Positions 19,468 through 28,029 of a stretch of 64,000 bases of DNA are shown in pieces. The notes below the pieces were generated by a model that saw nothing but the letters and a program-made list of their open reading frames with translations, did no database searches and was not told the DNA's origin. Source of the stretch: Halomonas cupida (GTDB lineage: Bacteria > Pseudomonadota > Gammaproteobacteria > Pseudomonadales > Halomonadaceae); the NCBI RefSeq assembly GCF_900142755.1, contig NZ_FRCA01000008.1:197519-261518 (forward strand). The letters are read 5' to 3'. Every line of letters begins with the position of its first letter. Position 1 is the first letter of the stretch. Position numbers and translations under genes: made by a program.

Positions 19468-21743
19468 ACCTCGGGACTGGCATAGCGATCGTCCATCAGC
19501 ACCACCACACCGCGATCTTCGGGCTGACGAATGACCCTACCTGCTGCCTGCACGACCTTGATCAGCCCGGGAATGCGGTAGGCATAATCGTCGCCGCACC
19601 CGAAGCGCGTCTCGAGCCGCTGCTTGAGTACTTCCTGGCGCGGCTCCCGGGGCGGCAATCCCAGGGTGGCAATGAAGGCACCAATCAACCGATCGCCCGG
19701 CAGGTCTATTCCCTCGGCGAAGGCGCCTCCGAGCACCGCCAGCGCAATCCCTCTTCCACCGGGACGGAAATCTGCCACAAACTGATTCCGTTGCTCCTCA
19801 CTCATGCTCCGCTGTTGGCGACGCAGGGGAATCTCGGGCCAGGCCTTGGCCAGAGCCTCATGCAGCTGCTGCAGGTAGTGGAAACTGGAAACGAAGGCCA
19901 GATAATGGCCGGGCTGCCGCCGGTACTGGTCGGCCAGGGTTTCGACTATTCCCGGCAGCGAGCGCTCACGATCACGATAGCGAGTGGAAAGATGGCGACA
20001 GACGCGCACCTCGAGCTGCTCGGCACTGAAGGGAGACGCGACCTCATACCACACGGTATGTTGTGGCAGGCCCAGCAGATCGCGTTGATAGTGCGCCGGT
20101 GACAGAGTCGCCGAGAACAGCGTACAGGTGCTGGCCGAGGAAAATCGCGGCGCGAGAAAGTCCGCCGGTATCAGATTGACGATGGCCAGTTGCGAGCGCC
20201 CTCGCCCCTGTCGGGTCAACTCACACAACGAATGGTCACCAAAGGTCTCGGCGAGCCGCGTGAAGGCCAGCAGCTCGAACAGGCAGTCGGTCAACATGCC
20301 GCTGCCATCCTCGGGATGCTCGGCAAGATGGTCACTGATCGCACTGCTGGCCGACTGCAGAGCTCCAACCAGTTGCTCGGGCAATGCTTCCAGCTGCCTC
20401 CAGTGAGTCGTATCCTCGGGAGCCGTCGGAACAGCAACATCCACATCGTATTGCTCACGAATCAGTGCCTGCCAACAGCGCACCACACGCCCCAGCGAGC
20501 GTTTCACACCCTGCGGTGCCTCGCGATGCCAGCCTGCCATGCGACGTTGATCGAGACCAGCCGAATACATGCCTCTGGCGCGATCCACGAGGTTATGAGC
20601 CTCATCGATCAGCACCGCCATGCGCCACTCCTCGCTACGGCACAGTCCATGCAACAACGCACTGGTGTCGAAGTAGTGATTGACGTCAGCCACAAGCACG
20701 TCGCTCCAGCGTGCCATTTCCTGTCCCAGATAGTAGGGGCAGAGCTGGTGCTGGCTTGCGATGTCGCGCAATCCCTCTCTATCAAGCCAGGCATAGGTTG
20801 CCGCGGCTTCCCGAGCCGCCGGCAGGCGATCATAGAAGCCCTGAGCCAGAGGACAGGCATCACCATGACAGGCGCGTCCGGGGTATTCACAGGCCTTTTG
20901 TCGGGCGATCAATTCCAGTACTCGCAAGGGAGCATCGGGCTGCGGAAACAGCTTTCTCAACGCATCCAGCGCCACCTGACGCCCCGGTGTCTTCATGGTC
21001 AGAAAGGCGAGGCGATCGAGAGCATGGCGAGGCATCGCCTTGAGGGTCGGAAACAGGGTACCCAGAGTCTTGCCGATCCCCGTCGGAGCCTCGACCAGCA
21101 ACTCACGCCCGGTGGCCGCCGCCTTGTAGACCGTTTCGGCCAGTTCACGCTGACCGGGCCGGAAATCCGGCCACGGGAATGCCAACTGGGCCAGACTGGC
21201 GTCGCGCGCGCGGCGATGGGCGACCTCCGACTCCCCCCATTGGCGATAATTCCGACAGCGCTGTTCCAGCTCCCGCCACAATGCCTCGGCCTGGCAGGTC
21301 TCGGTCAGTCGCGTCTCACGCCAGTTGGCGCTATCCACATAGACCAGCACCAGAGTGACTTCCTCGAGGCCCTGTTCTCGGCACCAGAGTGCGCCATAGG
21401 CACGCACCTGGGCCCAGTGCAGTGCACGCTGATTGTCTGCCATGCGCTCCAGGCGACCACGATAGGTCTTGATCTCCTCGATCGTTCGGCCATCCCGGCA
21501 GACGCCATCGATACGCCCCTGGATGCGCAGGCCTGCCACCTCCTCAGCGACAGGCACTTCCGCACGATACCCCTCACCGCGAGTGGCAACGACCCGCGCC
21601 TGTCCCTCGAGACCATCACGAGCGCTGGGTGACGGTGTGAAGCGGTGATCGAGATCACCACGCCGTGCCGTGAAGTCGCAGAGGGCCCTTACCCCCACCC
21701 TGGGCATGGACTCATTGCCGGGAACACGAACAGCATCAGTCAT
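19428..21743 (-). CDS. DinG/Rad3-family Fe-S ATP-dependent DNA helicase with N-terminal PD-(D/E)XK nuclease-like domain
   Basis: A 771-residue helicase. The N-terminal domain shows a PD-(D/E)XK core: Asp79 (GRIDGV) and Glu90-Ile-Lys92 (EEIKTYRG). The helicase core has Walker A EAPTGIGKT at 218-226 and DEAH at 380-383; four cysteines at about 285, 292, 297 and 335 lie where Rad3/XPD/DinG helicases hold a 4Fe-4S cluster. The C-terminal part has AGRVIRQPEDRGVVVLMDDR, the superfamily 2 motif VI region. Its ATG lies inside the end of the FAN1 gene (8-base overlap), so helicase and nuclease are co-translated, probably for structured or crosslinked DNA. The 3' end overlaps the antiporter gene by 40 bases. 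Confidence 0.92.
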   Translation of the reverse strand: MTDAVRVPGNESMPRVGVRALCDFTARRGDLDHRFTPSPSARDGLEGQARVVATRGEGYRAEVPVAEEVAGLRIQGRIDGVCRDGRTIEEIKTYRGRLERMADNQRALHWAQVRAYGALWCREQGLEEVTLVLVYVDSANWRETRLTETCQAEALWRELEQRCRNYRQWGESEVAHRRARDASLAQLAFPWPDFRPGQRELAETVYKAAATGRELLVEAPTGIGKTLGTLFPTLKAMPRHALDRLAFLTMKTPGRQVALDALRKLFPQPDAPLRVLELIARQKACEYPGRACHGDACPLAQGFYDRLPAAREAAATYAWLDREGLRDIASQHQLCPYYLGQEMARWSDVLVADVNHYFDTSALLHGLCRSEEWRMAVLIDEAHNLVDRARGMYSAGLDQRRMAGWHREAPQGVKRSLGRVVRCWQALIREQYDVDVAVPTAPEDTTHWRQLEALPEQLVGALQSASSAISDHLAEHPEDGSGMLTDCLFELLAFTRLAETFGDHSLCELTRQGRGRSQLAIVNLIPADFLAPRFSSASTCTLFSATLSPAHYQRDLLGLPQHTVWYEVASPFSAEQLEVRVCRHLSTRYRDRERSLPGIVETLADQYRRQPGHYLAFVSSFHYLQQLHEALAKAWPEIPLRRQQRSMSEEQRNQFVADFRPGGRGIALAVLGGAFAEGIDLPGDRLIGAFIATLGLPPREPRQEVLKQRLETRFGCGDDYAYRIPGLIKVVQAAGRVIRQPEDRGVVVLMDDRYASPEVQSRLPGWWRGAS

Positions 21744-23454
21744 GACGCCACTCCACATGCCACACCTCGACCGAGATATGGTGGCGGCCCAACCAATCAA
21801 GCCAGCGCCGTTGATTGTCCTGCAGACGATCTCCCGGCGCCTTCACCTCGATCAGACGATAGCTCGGCCTTTCCCCGGGCAGGAACTGCACTAGATCCGG
21901 CAGTCCCGAGCGGTTGACCGCCGGGTCCAACAGCAGGCGCTGAAACATGCAGCGCAGATCCATCGCCGGGATACAGTCGAGTGCGAGGCTCAGCAGTTCC
22001 GGCTCCAGCAGTTCCCAGTGCACGAAGGGATTGGCCAGCCCTGCACAACGTTGCCGGTGATCGAGAATGACATCGCGATAACTGCCATCATCGAGTCTGG
22101 CCAGAGCAGTATCGAACAGCCGGCGCCGGCGAGCGACAAAATCATCTCGACGCAGATCCGCGGGGCCATGCTGGAAAGGATGGAAGAAAGCCCCCGGCAG
22201 CGGGGCGAAGACCACCTCCCAGCACAACAGGCCGAACAGCCCGGTAATCAAGCCATTCTCGACATACCATGCCGGCCGATCAGAGTGACTGATGGCATCG
22301 CGCACAGCGAGCTCGACGCTGCCGCAGATGACCAGATGATCCGCCGGAAGCTCGAGGACTCGAGCTCGAGGCTGGCGGGTGGGAGGCAACTCGGGACGAG
22401 GCAATTCCAGCTTTCGCGCCAGGCGCGGCAGCAGGCGCTCCAGGCCCTGTTGCTCCGCTTCGCCGCAAGGCGATGCCTGTGCCTCAAGCGCTAACCGGTG
22501 GGCCTCGGCATACTCCCCCTGACGCTCAAGCAGACGTAGCCGACGAATACGCGCCTCACCGGGCCCCGCGAGACCGTAACAGTGCAGGGCCAGAGGGATG
22601 TCGCCATCGCGCTGCGCCTGCTGACCGAGGCGATACAACAGTCGCGCACGGCGCTCGGCCAGCCAGGGGTTGTCCTGCGCCGGTGGCGGAATTTCCGTCA
22701 GCAGCGCTTCAATGGACTCCCCTTCATCCAACCGGCCACGCAGGTCATGCAGAGCCAGATAGAGGTCCACATCCCCACGACACTGGAAGGCATGGGACAA
22801 CTCGCCAAGGTCAACCTGCTGATAGCGCACCAGCCCCAGCTCGGCAAGAACGAAGTCCGACCAGGTCTGATGCAGGTTGCCAAAGAACATCAGCCGCAGC
22901 CGGTCACATACCGGCATTACCGTCAATTGCACCAGTTGATCCGTGGTCTCCGTCCACCAGTGCGACAGACGTCGGCGTTGCGGCTCAGCGTCACCGGCCT
23001 CCTCGTACTCCTGTATGACGTCAAGCAGGCGCTGGCGAGTTGCCGACTTTGCAATACCATGTGCTGCAAGTCGTTCGGCGAAGCACTGACGCAGCTCCGG
23101 TACGCGTAGCTGCGCAAACAGCTCATCGAGACCAATCAGAGGATCACGGATCACCATTCCGGCTTCCACCAACGGCACCAGCGCACGGTCGCTATCACCA
23201 ATCTCGGCATAGTCGAGACGTGACAGACGAAACAATTCGCCCTTGCGCGACACCATACGCACCAACAGCGCCTGGGAGACCTCCGGCAACTCGCCAAACC
23301 CGACGATGAACTTCCACTCGGATTCCGCCAACAGAGAGTCGTGGTGTGCCGCCACCCAGTCGAGCACAAACTGGAAGTGACGCAGGTAATAGCGTGGATC
23401 CTCGCGAAGATCATCCGGCAAGGTCGGGGCAACGGCTGGCATTGGTGTCATCAT
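21736..23454 (-). CDS. FAN1-type VRR-NUC structure-specific nuclease
   Basis: A 572-residue protein ending in a VRR-NUC domain: GLPDL at about 517-521, EVKAPGDRLQDNQ at about 536-548, giving the Asp, Glu-Val-Lys and Gln metal-site residues. The upstream region has the helical SAP/TPR-like organisation of bacterial FAN1 nucleases, including WTETTDQLVQLTVMPVCDRL and LANPFVHWELLEPELL. FAN1 proteins cut 5' flaps and help unhook interstrand crosslinks. The start is uncertain among GTG 23460, ATG 23454 and ATG 23451; GGTGG just upstream favours the latter two. It overlaps and precedes the Fe-S helicase. Confidence 0.88.
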   Translation of the reverse strand: MMTPMPAVAPTLPDDLREDPRYYLRHFQFVLDWVAAHHDSLLAESEWKFIVGFGELPEVSQALLVRMVSRKGELFRLSRLDYAEIGDSDRALVPLVEAGMVIRDPLIGLDELFAQLRVPELRQCFAERLAAHGIAKSATRQRLLDVIQEYEEAGDAEPQRRRLSHWWTETTDQLVQLTVMPVCDRLRLMFFGNLHQTWSDFVLAELGLVRYQQVDLGELSHAFQCRGDVDLYLALHDLRGRLDEGESIEALLTEIPPPAQDNPWLAERRARLLYRLGQQAQRDGDIPLALHCYGLAGPGEARIRRLRLLERQGEYAEAHRLALEAQASPCGEAEQQGLERLLPRLARKLELPRPELPPTRQPRARVLELPADHLVICGSVELAVRDAISHSDRPAWYVENGLITGLFGLLCWEVVFAPLPGAFFHPFQHGPADLRRDDFVARRRRLFDTALARLDDGSYRDVILDHRQRCAGLANPFVHWELLEPELLSLALDCIPAMDLRCMFQRLLLDPAVNRSGLPDLVQFLPGERPSYRLIEVKAPGDRLQDNQRRWLDWLGRHHISVEVWHVEWRHD

Positions 23455-23579
23455 ATCCACCCGAAACGGCGCCGGGCATTGACAATGTTGAGGTCAGACA
23501 AGACTGTTATATGCAGTGCAGTATGGCATGGTGCTGGACAGGACTCTATTCATCAGGGCAACCACCCGCCCCTGCAACC

Positions 23580-23699
23580 GAGCCCTTGAAACCAAGCCCT
23601 TGAAACCCAGGTTCAGGAAACCGGGATTCAGAAAGCCTGGTTTCAGGAAACCTGAGGTTCGGGAAAATAAGGTTCGGGAAAACAAGGTTCAGGAAACCA
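23580..23699. repeat. Eight imperfect 15-bp tandem units upstream of the patatin gene
   Basis: Consecutive 15-base units at 23580, 23595, 23610, 23625, 23640, 23655, 23670 and 23685, such as GGTTCAGGAAACCGG and AGGTTCGGGAAAACA. The array ends next to the patatin ribosome site. A related array lies at 37855-37912. Confidence 0.85.
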
Positions 23700-23709
23700 G
23701 GAGATACCG

Positions 23710-24732
23710 GTGACCCAGCAAGCCAAGCGCATCAACCTCGCACTACAGGGCGGCGGAGCCCATGGCGCCTTTACCTGGGGCGTACTGGACACTCTGCTCG
23801 ACACTCCCTCGATCGAGATCGAGGCCATCTCCGGGACCTCAGCGGGCGCCATGAATGCCGTGATCATGGCCGATGGGCTGGTGGCGGGCGGCCCTCAGGT
23901 GGCGCGCCGAAAGCTCGAGACCTTCTGGAGAGCTGTCGCCGAAGCTGCTCGCTTCAGCCCGCTGCAACGCAGCCCCTGGGACCGCCTGATCGGCAACTGG
24001 AGTCTCGACCATTCGCCGGGCCATCTGTTCTTCGATCTGATGACACGCTTCTGGGCCCCCAGTCAGTTCAACCCCCTCAAGTACAACCCTCTGCGTGACA
24101 TCCTTGTTGACCAGGTGAATTTCGACAACGTGGGACGCTGCAAGCAGCTCAAACTGTTCATTGCTGCCACCAACGCGACTACCGGACGGGTCAAGATCTT
24201 CAATGGCGGTGAGCTGACCCCCGACATGGTGATGGCCTCGGCCTGCCTGCCATTCCTGTTCGAGGCGGTGGAAATCGATGGAGTGCCCTACTGGGATGGT
24301 GGCTATTCAGGCAATCCACCGCTGTTCCCTTTCTACCGCACCACCGACAGCCGCGACATCCTGATCGTACAGATCAATCCGGTGGCCCGTGAGCATGCCC
24401 CAGTGAGCGCCGTGGACATTCTCAATCGCACCAACGAGATCACCTTCAATGCGAGTCTGCTCAAGGAGCTGCGCGCACTGAACTTCGTCAAGCGACTGAT
24501 CCGCGAAGGTACCATCGACTCACCTGACTACCGTGACATGCTGGTGCACATCATCGACAGTCAGGACCTGCTCAAGCCACTGGGTGCCTCATCCAAGCTC
24601 AACGCTGAATGGGAGTTCCTGTGCCACCTCCGCGACCTCGGTCGCCAGAGAGCCGAGGAATGGATAGCGCAGCATTACGATGACATCGGCGAGCGCGACA
24701 GTGTAGACCTACCCACGATGTTTGCGGGTTAG
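23710..24732 (+). CDS. Patatin-like phospholipase
   Basis: A 340-residue patatin-fold acyl hydrolase. The oxyanion loop GGGAHGA is at 14-20, the nucleophile elbow GTSAG at 42-46 (Ser44), and the catalytic Asp in WDGGYSG near 196, so the Ser-Asp dyad is complete. There is no signal peptide, so it is probably a cytoplasmic or membrane-associated lipase. The start is GTG, with GGAG 7 bases before it inside the flank of the 15-bp repeat array. The last four bases overlap the convergent nitronate monooxygenase gene. Confidence 0.9.
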   Translation: MTQQAKRINLALQGGGAHGAFTWGVLDTLLDTPSIEIEAISGTSAGAMNAVIMADGLVAGGPQVARRKLETFWRAVAEAARFSPLQRSPWDRLIGNWSLDHSPGHLFFDLMTRFWAPSQFNPLKYNPLRDILVDQVNFDNVGRCKQLKLFIAATNATTGRVKIFNGGELTPDMVMASACLPFLFEAVEIDGVPYWDGGYSGNPPLFPFYRTTDSRDILIVQINPVAREHAPVSAVDILNRTNEITFNASLLKELRALNFVKRLIREGTIDSPDYRDMLVHIIDSQDLLKPLGASSKLNAEWEFLCHLRDLGRQRAEEWIAQHYDDIGERDSVDLPTMFAG

Positions 24733-25757
24733 ATAACATCTGCCAGCCACAGCAACTGCTCTTCTGCTGGCACTTCACGACAGCTCTGGCGGTTGGTACC
24801 GGCCCAGAGTGGCGAGAAATCGGGAAGACAACGCGACTCGGCACAGGCACGCAGTTCGGAGAGATCTGCCGCGGCCAGCGGAAAGTCCGGAATATCCGGG
24901 TCAAGAGGCCCCAGTTCGCGCATCGCACGGTTGACGATACCGCGTGCCGGGCGCCCGGTGAACACATTGGTGATCTCGGTCGGCGCTTCAGGCTCCAGCA
25001 GTGCTCTGCGGTGCACGGCACGCGTGGTGGCCTCCGGGCAGCACAGGAAGGCAGTCCCCACCTGTACCGCCCGAGCGCCTCGTTCCAACGCCTCGCTTAC
25101 CGCCTGGGGGTCGGCAATACCACCTGCGGCAATCACCGGCAACGATACACTTTCGACGACCTGTGAGAGCAATTCCATGGTCGATGACTGCTGGGCGAGA
25201 TCATGGTTGAGGAAGTGACCTCGATGCCCCCCGGCTTCCAGCCCCTGAACAATGATCGCATCAACGCCACGCTGCTGGAGCCAAAGCGCCTCCTCAAGAG
25301 TGGTGGCCGTGGACAACACCAGCGCACCGCTGGCCTTGACCCGCTGGAGCAGTGCCGCTTCCGGCACGCCGAAGTGAAAGCTCACCACCGCCGGGGTGTG
25401 CTCCTCCACCAGCGCACAGGCATCCGCGTCGAAGGGGCGCCGGGTCGGCGCATCACTGGGCGGCGGCGGCTCGATGCCCATCTCCTGGTGGAAAGGCTTG
25501 AGTCGCTCGCGCCAGCGCGCCAGGCGTTCCGGCTGCTCGGGCGGGTTATCATGGCAGAAGAAATTGACGTTGACCGGCCCCTGGTCGGCAATACAGATCA
25601 GGGCCTGTTCCAGCGCCTCCAGAGACAACATACCGGCAGGCAGTCCACCGAGTCCTCCTGCCGCCGTGATCGCCAACGCCAGTTCCTCATCCTGAGCGCC
25701 CGCCATGGGGGCCTGCAGGATCGGCAACCGCAATCCCAATCGTTTCAACAGCGTCAT
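24729..25757 (-). CDS. Nitronate monooxygenase family FMN enzyme (2-nitropropane dioxygenase-like)
   Basis: A 342-residue TIM-barrel flavoprotein. Family motifs visible are PILQAPMAG near residues 12-20, AAGGLGGLPAG, VIVQGLEAGGHRGHF and PVIAAGGIADP (phosphate binding of FMN), then VQVGTAFLCCPEA. It oxidises alkyl nitronates or acts as a related NAD(P)H-dependent flavin oxidoreductase. The ATG overlaps the retropepsin-like gene stop (ATGA), so the two form an operon, though a shared role is not evident. The 3' end meets the patatin gene tail to tail. Confidence 0.9.
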   Translation of the reverse strand: MTLLKRLGLRLPILQAPMAGAQDEELALAITAAGGLGGLPAGMLSLEALEQALICIADQGPVNVNFFCHDNPPEQPERLARWRERLKPFHQEMGIEPPPPSDAPTRRPFDADACALVEEHTPAVVSFHFGVPEAALLQRVKASGALVLSTATTLEEALWLQQRGVDAIIVQGLEAGGHRGHFLNHDLAQQSSTMELLSQVVESVSLPVIAAGGIADPQAVSEALERGARAVQVGTAFLCCPEATTRAVHRRALLEPEAPTEITNVFTGRPARGIVNRAMRELGPLDPDIPDFPLAAADLSELRACAESRCLPDFSPLWAGTNRQSCREVPAEEQLLWLADVI

Positions 25758-26308
25758 GGATCAAGCTCCTGGCTGGAAGACTTACCGACTGATGCATCTG
25801 CCGGTACATTGAGTTCGAGGATATCGCCGCGAATGACAATATCAAAGCGCTTGAGAAAGCTCATTCCCAGCAACACACCATCCCCCTTGTTGCCGGGATT
25901 GATGGCGCCACGCACCGCATGAGCCGTCAAACCACCCAGGGTGACGGTTTCCAACCGAGTGACACTGCCCTCGACGGTACCATTGGCAGTGTGCAGGCGG
26001 ACCTCGCCCATGGGTCGCAGCCCCAACCGCTCAGCGACATGTCCGGGTACACTCACCAGACTGGCCCCGGTATCGAGCAGAAAACTGACTTCCTGCCCGT
26101 TGATCGTTCCCGGAGCACGGTAATGGCCATCGGCACCTCGCTGCAAGCGCAAGGGCTCGTCCGCTGCCACCGATATCAACCCGGCATTGGGGTTGTCACG
26201 CCTCTCCAGCCAGCCATGTACCCACCAACTGCCAAGCGCCATGAGCAGCACCCAGAAGACCAGCATCATGGCCAGCCCGGGCCCCCGCGTGGTCTGACGC
26301 TCCGTCAT
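25754..26308 (-). CDS. Membrane-anchored retropepsin-like aspartic protease (TIGR02281-type)
   Basis: A 184-residue protein. One N-terminal membrane helix (about 11-32) is followed by a periplasmic single-domain aspartic protease with FLLDTGASLVSVP (Asp79-Thr-Gly) and the later ILGMSFLKRFD-like GVLLGMSFLKRFDI segment. Such proteins act as dimers, each subunit supplying one Asp. ATG 26308 has GGAGA 6-7 bases upstream and begins just before the anchor. It is coupled to the downstream nitronate monooxygenase by a four-base overlap. Substrate unknown. Confidence 0.85.
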   Translation of the reverse strand: MTERQTTRGPGLAMMLVFWVLLMALGSWWVHGWLERRDNPNAGLISVAADEPLRLQRGADGHYRAPGTINGQEVSFLLDTGASLVSVPGHVAERLGLRPMGEVRLHTANGTVEGSVTRLETVTLGGLTAHAVRGAINPGNKGDGVLLGMSFLKRFDIVIRGDILELNVPADASVGKSSSQELDP

Positions 26309-26427
26309 TCTCGTTCTCCCCGTCGACATCAGCGGTCCAGTGTTGCAATGGAATGTCATTATACTGATCGCCAGCCCGCTACAATGCCCTGATCCCTGTC
26401 CACCCCTTGTACATCAGGAGCAGCTTG

Positions 26428-27042
26428 ATGAGCGATATTCCACTCGACACCCACGATATGGATGCCGGCCTGATCTATCGTCTGTTCACCGGAGCCATTG
26501 CCCCACGGCCCATTGCCTGGGTCTCGACGACCAGCGCAGCAGGCCACGTCAACCTGGCCCCCTTCTCGTTCTTCAATGTGGCCAGCGTCAAGCCACCCGT
26601 GCTGGTCTTCTCACCGCTGATCACCGCCGATGGCCGCACCAAGGACACACTTGCCAATCTGCGGGAAGTCGGTGAATGCGTCGTCCACATCGGCGGCGAG
26701 GCACTGGCCGAGCCACTCAATGCCACCAGCGCCAGTCTGGCACCCCACGCGGATGAATTCGATCACGCTGGGCTGACCAAGGTAGCGCTGGGAGACCTGA
26801 AAGTACCGCGTATCGCCGAGGCGCCAGTGGCCTTTGGTTGCCGCCTGCGCGACATCATCAGTTTCGGCGATCAGCCCATGGCCGGAAGTCTGGTGCTTGC
26901 CGAAGTGGTGCTGATCCATGCCGACTCGAGTGTCTGGGACGGACGCCATGTCAGCGTCGATGCGCTGCGCCCCATCGGTCGTATGGCCGGTAGCGACTAC
27001 GCCCGCAGCACCGACCTCTTTGCGTTGGAAAGGCCGAAGTAA
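26428..27042 (+). CDS. Flavin reductase-like FMN-binding split-barrel protein
   Basis: A 204-residue protein of the flavin reductase family. The N-terminal half has AIAPRPIAWVSTTSAAGHVN and LAPFSFFNVASVKPP, typical FMN-contact segments, with the central strand region that follows. It probably reduces or binds FMN with NAD(P)H, possibly supplying a two-component oxygenase. GGAG 8 bases before ATG 26428 supports the start. The partner enzyme is not obvious; the nearby nitronate monooxygenase is on the other strand. Confidence 0.87.
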   Translation: MSDIPLDTHDMDAGLIYRLFTGAIAPRPIAWVSTTSAAGHVNLAPFSFFNVASVKPPVLVFSPLITADGRTKDTLANLREVGECVVHIGGEALAEPLNATSASLAPHADEFDHAGLTKVALGDLKVPRIAEAPVAFGCRLRDIISFGDQPMAGSLVLAEVVLIHADSSVWDGRHVSVDALRPIGRMAGSDYARSTDLFALERPK

Positions 27043-27059
27043 GCGATGAGCAGCGAGCA

Positions 27060-27290
27060 ACGAGCTGCCCAGTGCGGATCCAGTTTCGAGCCAGCTATGT
27101 TCGTTCCAGACGAACAAACGCACTTCCCACATCCCTGTGGGTCGCGAGCGGCTCAACGCCAGAACGGCAAGTCCGTGCCTTTCCCGGGGTTCAGGATTCG
27201 GGGGTCAAGCTCGAGCGCAGCGTAGCTCGTGGCTCGTAGCTCGTAGCTCGTAGCTCGTGGCTGACGAGCGACAAGTCGCTCGTCAAAGCG
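27060..27290. repeat. Shared non-coding cassette, copy 1 (GTAGCTC repeats)
   Basis: It contains GAGCTGCCCAGTGC, then GTGCCTTTCCC, AGGATTCGGGGGTCA, AGCTCGAGCGCAGCGTAGC and four tandem GTAGCTC-type units ending in GCTCGTGGCTGA. The same blocks in the same order occur at about 53060-53270. It overlaps the 3' end of the TauE gene slightly and has no credible coding content. Confidence 0.75.
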
Positions 27291-28029
27291 CCTTTACCAC
27301 CAACCAGGCGCCGAGGGCGATGATGCCGATCAGGAATACCTGGCGAAAACGCGCTTCCGACAGGCGTCGCCGCAGTTGCTGGCCCAGCCACATACCAATG
27401 AATGCCGGCAGCAATGCGGCGCAGGACGCCAGCAGCAGGTCGGCGGTCAGTACGTTACGCTCACCCAGCGCCAGAGCCAGGCTGGCCGTGGTGATGCAGA
27501 ACAGCATGCCCATGGCCTGAATCAGCGCCTCCCGCGGCAGACCGATGGACTGCAGCCACGGTACGCCGGGAAATACGCTGGAACCGGTCATGCCCGTCAG
27601 CAGGCCGGTCAACGCCCCGGCACCACAGGCATGACTGAGGCGTTCAGACAGGCGCAGACTACGCCGTGCCAGGTTCAGCACGCCGTACAGCATCAGCAGC
27701 AAGCCAAGCAACAGGGATAACCAGCGCGGGTCGACACTGGCCAGTATCCAGACACCGGGCCAGACCGCCAGCGCCGCTGCGGTCAGGAACGGCCAGAGGC
27801 GACGGCTCAACGCCAATAGTTGACCACCTGCCAGCGCCTGCCACAGGTTGGTGGTGATGGTCGGCACAAGCATCAACGCCATGGCACTCGACAAGCCCAG
27901 CACCGCCGTCAACAACGCCAGCAGGACCGTGGGCATCCCCATGCCGAGGATTCCCTTGACCATTCCGGCCAGCACCAGGATGGCCGCTACCAGTACCAGC
28001 AGGTCTGGATCGGCAAGTATGGCGCTCAA
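27283..28029 (-). CDS. TauE/SafE-family membrane transport protein (probable TTG start)
   Basis: A 248-residue protein with about eight transmembrane helices and the TauE/SafE pattern (GMVKGILGMGMPTVLLALL near 20; ALTGLLTGMTGSSVFPGVPWL mid-protein, the internal repeat). The family exports sulfite, sulfoacetate or other organic anions, or handles sulfur compounds. The homologous region starts right after the MFS stop; TTG 28029, which overlaps that stop (TTGA), gives a normal-length protein. Longer in-frame starts would lie wholly inside the MFS gene with no membrane pattern. Translational coupling to the MFS gene is likely. Confidence 0.82.
   Translation of the reverse strand: MSAILADPDLLVLVAAILVLAGMVKGILGMGMPTVLLALLTAVLGLSSAMALMLVPTITTNLWQALAGGQLLALSRRLWPFLTAAALAVWPGVWILASVDPRWLSLLLGLLLMLYGVLNLARRSLRLSERLSHACGAGALTGLLTGMTGSSVFPGVPWLQSIGLPREALIQAMGMLFCITTASLALALGERNVLTADLLLASCAALLPAFIGMWLGQQLRRRLSEARFRQVFLIGIIALGAWLVVKAL

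Noticed and set aside
20190..21632. A 480-codon open frame on the plus strand
   Set aside because: It lies wholly antisense to the Fe-S helicase, which has clear motifs; GC-rich DNA gives long shadow frames. Its product is rich in His, Gln and Arg and shows no family.
23580..23699. Possible CRISPR array
   Set aside because: Units are 15 bases, contiguous and imperfect, with no unique spacers and no cas genes nearby. The same holds for the 16-bp and 7-bp arrays.
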